DNA of 64,000 bases. Source: Neurospora tetraspora (Eukaryota; Ascomycota; Sordariomycetes; Sordariales; Sordariaceae). The stretch covers positions 3,224,001 to 3,288,000 of the forward strand of contig NW_026944387.1 of the NCBI RefSeq assembly GCF_033439725.1, given 5' to 3'. Of the stretch, positions 57,831 through 64,000 are shown one piece after another (position 1 is the stretch's first letter; every line of letters starts with the position of its first letter). The notes beneath the pieces were generated by a model. The model had not been told where the DNA came from. It saw only the letters and a list, made by a program, of their open reading frames with translations, and did no database searches. A program made the translations under genes and the position numbers.

Positions 57831-58346
57831 GGCCAGGCCTTTTATGACGTAGCCGCGGCAGCTCGTCCACAGCGTCCATCACAAGAGCAAGAGCGACCAC
57901 ACCAGCGTCTCCTCCTCCGCACTCGACCATTGGCCCGTCAATCTTGGGGACGTCAATCCAGGGTCCTTCTCCAGCCGACGATCAGTCTTGCCAGATCTCG
58001 ATCACCCTCTCCAGAACCATCATCCTGTGTCATAGGCATCCAGCCCGTCAGACCTGCCTCATCCGCAACCCGTCTCAATACTACAAGTAGCCGGCCGCAT
58101 TCGGCCTTTTCAGCCATCCGAAACAGCATTCACAACCATCAGCCTCTTCAGCTTCTTTCTTCATCTCCATCTCCCTTCCTCTATACCAAGAAGGCATACC
58201 ACACCACCACCAACACCAGCCACCCCAGTTTCAGTCACTCAAGTCACACAAGTCACACAACCACAAAGACAGACACAGACACCCCGCACGAGTCACAACC
58301 TGCTACCCCGCCTTATCCCGGCCCTACAAAAAGAACTTCAGACACC
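57831..58346 (+). promoter_or_regulatory. Open, ATG-less leader in frame with glycerol kinase
   Basis: The glycerol kinase frame has no stop from 57831 to the ATG at 58347 (172 codons) and no ATG either. Its translation is rich in Arg, Ser and His and poor in acidic residues over the first 110 codons, with stretches such as SAIRNSIHNH and FLYTKKAYHTTT that look like a mitochondrial presequence. It may be plain leader, be entered by a non-AUG codon, or be joined by an unseen upstream exon. Confidence 0.45.
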
Positions 58347-60225
58347 ATGAAGTTGCTCAACCTCAACGACGGCGTCGAGGCCGGCGTCATTTGCGTAGAA
58401 CCCACCCTCACAAACGATGGCATGGACGCCCGCAACCTAACAAAGGCCCACAAGGGCCCCATTGTCACCCACCTAGAGCACCTCCCCCGCGGCATCCACG
58501 AGACGTCTGAGGAGAGGAAAAACCACTGGTTCGTCGGCTCCATCGACCAAGGCACCACCTCTTCCCGCTTCCTTATCTTCAACGGCGAGGGCGACCCCGT
58601 TGCCAGCCACCAGATTGAGTTTGAGAACCTCTACCCCAAGTCAGGATGGCACGAGCACGATCCCATGACCCTGCTCAACTCGGTCGAGGAGTGCATTGAG
58701 GGTGCTATGCGTAAGTTCCAACGACTAGGCTTCTCCAAGAACGACATCCGCTCCATCGGCATTACCAACCAGCGCGAGACCACCCTTGTTTGGGACCACG
58801 AAACCGGCGAGCCTCTCTATAACGCCGTCGTCTGGGCCGATACTCGCACCAAGTCCATTGTCCGCGACCTCAAGGCCAAGGATGGCGCCGATGCCATCAA
58901 GGACCTTAGCGGTCTTCCCCTCTCCACCTACCCCAGCAGCGTCAAGCTTCTTTGGCTCATTGAGAACGTCGAGGCCGTCAAGCAGGCCTACGAAGAAGGC
59001 CGCCTCGCCTTCGGCACTGTCGACACTTGGCTCATCTACAAGCTCAATGGCGGCGCCCAGGCTGAGAGCCCCGTCCACGTAACAGACAGCACCAACGCCA
59101 GCAGAACCATGTTCATGAACATCCGCACTTTGCAGTATGACGACAAGCTACTAGGATTCTTCGGCATTGACCGAACTAAGGTGCATTTGCCCAAGATCGT
59201 CCCTTCGTCGGACCCTGAATGCTTCGGTCGCATTGCCAGTGGTGCGCTGTCGGGTGTGCCGATCGCTGGCTGCTTGGGCGATCAATCCAGCGCCCTGGTA
59301 GGCCAGTGCGGCTTCAACCCCGGCCAAGCCAAGAACACTTATGGCACTGGTTGCTTCCTTCTCTACAACGTCGGCACCGAGCCCGTCATCTCCCAGTACG
59401 GTCTTCTGTCCACTGTCGCCTACGACTTTGGCCAGGGCCGCCCGCCCGTCTACGCCCTTGAGGGCAGCATTGCCGTCGCCGGTGCCGGCGTCACCTTCCT
59501 CCAGAACAACCTCAACTTCATTGAGAACGCCAAGCAAATCAACGACCTCGCCGAGTCGGTGCCCGATAACGGAGGTGTTGTGTTCGTCACCGCCTTCAGC
59601 GGCCTGTTCGCCCCTTACTGGATCGATGATGCAAAGGGAACTTTGTGTAAGTGATCGCCATTACCCACTCTTTCCACACAGCTTCTCCCGACCCACCTTG
59701 GAGCATCATCCAAGCGTCACATTCATCCTACCTCGTTCCACAACAAGATCAGAAGCTAACCTGTCAATAGTCGGAATTACCCAACACACCCAAAAGGGAC
59801 ACATTGCTCGTGCCACTCTCGAGGCTACCTGCTTCCAGACCAAGGCCATCCTTGATGCCATGGAGAAGGACTCGGGCTGCAAGCTCAAGCTTCTCGCTGT
59901 CGATGGCGGTCTCTCCAACTCGGACCTGACCATGCAGACCCAGGCTGACATTAGCGGCATTCCCGTTGATCGCCCGGCCATGTGCGAAACCACCGCTCTC
60001 GGCGCTGCCATTGCTGCCGGCCTCGCTACCGGTGTCTGGAGCGATACCGCAGAGCTCCAGGAAGTCAACCGGAACGGCCGGAAGGTCTTCGAGCCCAAGA
60101 TCTCTCGCAAGTGTGCCGATAAGAGGTTCAAGAAGTGGAACCAGGCTGTCCAGATGAGCCGCGGCTGGCTACAAGACAACGACAACGAAGACGACGAGTG
60201 CGACGAGGAGGAGAAGAAGGCCTAA
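58347..60225 (+). CDS. GUT1: Glycerol kinase, 584 aa
   Basis: Phosphorylates glycerol to glycerol 3-phosphate with ATP, the entry step of glycerol use. Exons are 58347-59646 and 59771-60225, with a 124-bp intron whose splice gives GTLFGITQHT. FGGY-kinase motifs are GSIDQGTTSSRF (phosphate site), ITNQRETTLVWD, AVVWADTRT, YPSSVKLLWL, CLGDQSSALVGQ and NTYGTGCFLLYN. The second exon adds AVDGGLSNSDLTMQTQADI and ETTALGAAIAAGLATG. The C-terminus is acidic (DDECDEEEKKA). The ATG at 58347 is the first in frame and gives about 65 residues before the kinase fold, as in other fungal members. The open leader upstream raises the possibility of a longer form. Confidence 0.95.
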
Positions 60226-60760
60226 ACTGGTCAACTTCTCGCTTCTTTACCCTTTTTACACACCTTTCTTTTTCATGTCTATCATCACATGATGGCCTTG
60301 TACAACATCTTCATTTTTGAATACTGCATTGGGATTTTGCGACGGCGCTTGGGATGAGCATTTTGGATATTTTTTTCTTTCTTTCTTCTTGTATAACCTA
60401 TCATGATTGTGCTTTTTGCGAGGAGTTCTGGGCGAAAAAGGGGCAAATGAGCAAAGCAACACACGCATGAATAAGCGTGAATGGGAATGCCGGCGGGAAT
60501 ATTTGGCTTGATCTAATACTTTACGAGGATACCCTCACTTATTTCTTGAAACATCAGCATTTTGATGATTATCAAGCAATATCATAACATATATTTTGAA
60601 AACTATTTGTTCCTTCGCAGCCTGTGATCATGATACTACGCCTCTAATATCTTGCTTCAAGTTCGTGATTTAGTTCCCCGATTACCACAACATCCATGAT
60701 TAGTGGTATGTTTATGTTGGCTTCAGAACCCCATTGCGGACAAAATCTGTCTCGCTGGTA

Positions 60761-60844
60761 CCGCAATAACACATGGTCAGACCGAGACCTTTAACCCTGC
60801 CTATTCCTGGCATTCCAAAATCTCAATTTGGAGAGTTATTGCGG
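60761..60844. mobile_element. Possible small MITE D, 84 bp, TA target site
   Basis: Ten-base inverted ends CCGCAATAAC and GTTATTGCGG are flanked by TA at 60759-60760 and 60845-60846, matching the CCG...CGG/TA pattern of families A-C. The arms diverge after 10 bp, so it may be a decayed copy or chance. Confidence 0.5.
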
Positions 60845-62350
60845 TATTCCGTCAACTCATCACCTGCCGTCCCTTTCCCTCACGTAACAGATACACACAG
60901 CCGGGTAACCCCGACTTACAGAACCTTAGTTCCAGTCCCTTCACATGTCCTGTTATTGCTCTGGTTGCTACATCCTCGGGCTCGGAGTGGGTATTTGTTG
61001 ACTGATGGATGCTCCGGGAACATCGTGCCATTTTCACTTCCCGTCCTTCCCGAGTGAGTCCCGGCAGTTGGAGTAGGTACGTACGTACATATGCAGAGAG
61101 AGAAGTACTGCCGTCATGTCTTCTGCGCATACCTACACATGCATACCTAGGCATACATACATGGCTTGGACTGATCAAGTAGGTAACTAAGTACGCAGAA
61201 GAGATGTTGGAGACTAACTAACATGCATCACTAGGTAGGTAGAGAGAGGTATGTAGAGGCAGGTGTAGATCATGCCAGATGTGCGTATGCCGTTCACGAA
61301 TGTCAGTCGGTGCTGAATGCTATGTGCTGCTGAAGTAAGGTTTGGAGATAGATGTATGTACCCCAGTTTCTGTTGTCTCTTGCCTTAAACTTGCATTGCT
61401 TTGTTTTTGTTCCGCTTTGTTTTCGTTAAGAGGTGATAGATATATGTATAGTCACACCATGTTTGTTCTTTGACGAAGTGAACCTCCGCAAGACAAGACC
61501 ATTTCTCCACGTCCCACATTAGTATGGAAGTAAGAGGATGTAGATAGATATACACATACAGTTGACACTCAGTCAGAGAGTATTCAATTCTCTAATAAAC
61601 AGACCTCTTGACGTTTTCACAGATTATCCTGTCAGTCTACATCTGTAGGTGATTATGGAATTTGTTTCTACCTATCCTCCACCCTGGAAGGTTCGACCGA
61701 GTATGTAACAACGTGACAGGAAAGAGAATATCAATCCGGACGATTTGGCAAGAGAAAAGGACATTCATGATGGATGGATGGATGGATGTCTCTTACAAAA
61801 CATACATGTCAAAACGCCGTGAGGACCACGTTTTGGACGTAGAGTCAGTCAGTCAGGCGGTCATCCATCTCAAGGTGGTAGTCCACACACTCTGTGTTCG
61901 GTTTACTTCTCAACGGACGACGTGTACGCATAGAGGTATATACTAGTTGAACCCTTGCTGGGCACCCTTCAGTCTTTACGGATACCTACCCGAATAATCG
62001 TGATCTACTATCGATATTTGTTCAGGCTTTGCCTCTTCTTCAGGCCACAGGTCGGATTGACAGGCGCGCAATCCACCATAACTGCGGCACATCAATCAAT
62101 TCACTCTATCTTCACTTCAAGCCTTCTTCTCGCTCATTCATCATGTCACATGTATATCAAGAACCATCACGACAACTCCCTCACGAACAAGAAAGAGGGT
62201 GAAGGGGTTGCAGAAAACAGTTAGATGCTCAGTTGATTGCAGGACGGGAGAGCTAGCTAGCTCCGGTCTGCAGTTGGAGAAGTGTAAGGCGAGGTCATGT
62301 ACAGTCAGATCGATGTAATGTCAAGGGAGTGCAAGGCAAACGCAGTGTAA

Positions 62351-62498
62351 GGCAAGGCAAGGCAAGGTAAAGCCGACGGGATGTAGAGAGTCAACGAGAT
62401 GCAGAGTCAAGGCAATGTAAGGCTGGTCTTGTCAAAGTACATGTACCTGAAGTAATCTAGGCGAGGCGATGCAATGTGAGGCAAGGCAAGGCAAGGCA
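62351..62498. repeat. AAGGC pentamer microsatellite patches
   Basis: Two runs of GGCAAGGCAAGGCAAGG type, at 62351-62367 and 62479-62498, are separated by degenerate copies. Confidence 0.65.
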
Positions 62499-63512
62499 GA
62501 TATAGTACGGTACGATACAGAGGCAGGTATACGACCGACTGCAGCTTACATGTGCTTCCATGTGACCGAGGCATCGTTGGAGACGATCATGTTAAGCCCG
62601 GAAAGTCGCTGGATGAGAACTCCAGTAAATTTCTGACCGAAGCGAAGGGAAATATGATAACGATGATTCGACAATGCTTCAAGTTCTTTCCCTCTTGACA
62701 TGCCCTTCTTCCTTCACTCCCTCGTAGCATGTTGGTCTCGCCGGAGAGCCAACTGATCTGGAAGACCTCCTCTTACACATTCCTTCAACTGTCGTCAACA
62801 TATTACTGCCGGTACATACGACAACATCCCAGCACAACCATACCGAGCATCACCATATTGCCACCATGGCACTTGGAGTCGAGAGAGAGCAGGATTGTTC
62901 AATTGCGAGTCAATTGCATGGTAATATCTGACCACCCCCATAACCTTTTTCATGCTGTGGCATAACAAAACCTTCCAACAAGCGTTGCTAAAGTCCAGAC
63001 TCCTTTTTGCCCTCCCATGCGTTTTTCAAGACCCCCCAAAAATGCATCGTCCTTTCCCTTCCCAAGGACAACAAATGACAGACAGCTTCTTATACTATAC
63101 AACCGCCCGCCCAAGAAACATCATTACAGTATAGCGTGCATCTGATCCGTCTCTTGAAAACCATCTTCGGGAGTCATCCGCCATGAGAGTCGTTCCGCGC
63201 AGGGCGCCGTTTGTTGCGGACGATGAAATGAAACGCGTTAAACCGAGAAGAATATCAAGATCGAGGATGGGAGAAAGCCGGGGGGCTGGACGGCCGTGGT
63301 TATTCGTCGTACAGCAACGGCATGGACGATATAGGCCGAATCACAAGAGAGGAGTAAGGTAGGTAAAGAAGTCGTAGAGGTGGAAAAAGTACGGCGGTGT
63401 TGAGAAAAGATCTAAAAAGGTGGTATATTTTCGAAGAAATTAAGATGAATGATTATGGTAGCTCGTCTCGTCATCGTTACGGTCGCGGAAAGTCAGGACT
63501 AGATGGCTTCGT

Positions 63513-64000
63513 TTACATGATAATGGCCGGTACGTCGACGTTGGCCTTGATGGTTTTGTGTGGCAGAATGCTGCCGCCGTTAACGTAAATCTCGTCGCCA
63601 ATGGTGACATCGTCACCGAGGACTGTCACGTTCTCGAGACGGGCCCACTTGCCAACCGTGCTGTTCCAGCCAACAATGGTGCTCTTGACCCAAGCGTGGT
63701 CCTTAACCTTGGATCCTTCGAGCAACACACAGCGCTGCAGACGGACACCGTCGCCAACGACAACGTTGGGGCCTATAGTGACGTTGGGTCCGATTCTGCA
63801 GTTCTTGCCGATCTTCGCTGAGGGGTCGATAAGAACGTTGCCGCCGTGGACGTAGGGCAGAGTGGTGGGGGCGAGCTCCTTGGAGCCCTTCTTGGTAAGG
63901 GAGGAAAGATAGAGGCAGGTACCCGTCAGGAAATCCTTGGGCTGACCGATGTCCATCCAGAAGCCCTCGAGATCGAAAGAGTGTAATTGACCGTCCCTGA
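63513..64000 (-). CDS. mpg1: Mannose-1-phosphate guanylyltransferase (GDP-mannose pyrophosphorylase), C-terminal part
   Basis: Makes GDP-mannose from mannose 1-phosphate and GTP, feeding cell-wall mannan, glycosylation and GPI anchors. The gene runs off the right edge, so only the last 160 or so residues are seen. [20 protein letters not shown] closes the nucleotidyltransferase domain. It is followed by left-handed beta-helix hexapeptide repeats ([39 protein letters not shown]) and the characteristic end [11 protein letters not shown]. No intron falls in the visible part. It is convergent with glycerol kinase. Confidence 0.95.
   Translation of the reverse strand, partial: RDGQLHSFDLEGFWMDIGQPKDFLTGTCLYLSSLTKKGSKELAPTTLPYVHGGNVLIDPSAKIGKNCRIGPNVTIGPNVVVGDGVRLQRCVLLEGSKVKDHAWVKSTIVGWNSTVGKWARLENVTVLGDDVTIGDEIYVNGGSILPHKTIKANVDVPAIIM

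Larger units (their letters stand above)
60226..63512. other. 3.3-kb spacer with simple repeats between glycerol kinase and mpg1
   Basis: No protein gene was recognised. It contains the two convergent 3' untranslated regions, a possible small MITE (60761-60844), a GGAT tetranucleotide run (about 61769-61788), repeated GTAC/CATAC patches around 61075-61170, and AAGGC pentamer runs near 62351-62367 and 62479-62498. Confidence 0.5.

Noticed and set aside
1-64000. CRISPR arrays, operons or bacterial-type elements
   Set aside because: None present. Spliced genes and RIP composition mark this as fungal nuclear DNA.

Overview
The window reads as a filamentous ascomycete, most likely a Sordariomycete. 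It has many short GT-AG introns (about 50-100 bp), fungal secondary-metabolism and cell-wall genes, intron-bearing tRNA genes, and a long AT-rich block of transposon relics whose TA-rich, CpA-poor composition is typical of repeat-induced point mutation (RIP). The species cannot be told from the sequence alone.

Layout. 1-22.6 kb is RIP-type repeat DNA. It holds the 3' end of a Ty3/gypsy pol, a 413-bp inverted-repeat element, and a large LTR retroelement (3308-20802) bounded by two 358-bp LTRs and the target duplication TAAAT. A second LTR element (11996-18072) sits inside it. An intron-containing tRNA, probably Ile(TAT), lies at 22.6 kb, where normal base composition returns. 23.1-33.3 kb holds a highly reducing polyketide synthase on the minus strand and, divergently, an FSH-family serine hydrolase, the same kind of pairing as LovF and LovG. 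36.0-41.1 kb is a full-length ABCB (MDR-type) transporter with 19 inferred exons. Between hydrolase and transporter lie non-autonomous DNA transposons, including a three-level nest.

43.8-48.0 kb holds three damaged metabolic genes in a row: a GH71 alpha-1,3-glucanase whose cysteine-rich tail is out of frame, a GH2 beta-mannosidase that has lost most of its middle, and an aldo-keto reductase with an in-frame TAG. From 48.9 kb on the genes look intact: tRNA-Arg(TCT), a conserved Q-rich membrane protein, a small cupin, a protein kinase, tRNA-Lys(CTT), glycerol kinase, and the 3' part of mannose-1-phosphate guanylyltransferase running off the right edge.

How they may work together (inference): synthase, hydrolase and ABC transporter look like a small make-release-export cluster beside heterochromatin. 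GH71 and beta-mannosidase belong to polysaccharide breakdown, and the right-hand third is ordinary housekeeping DNA. Exon coordinates were derived by hand from splice sites, reading phase and family motifs.
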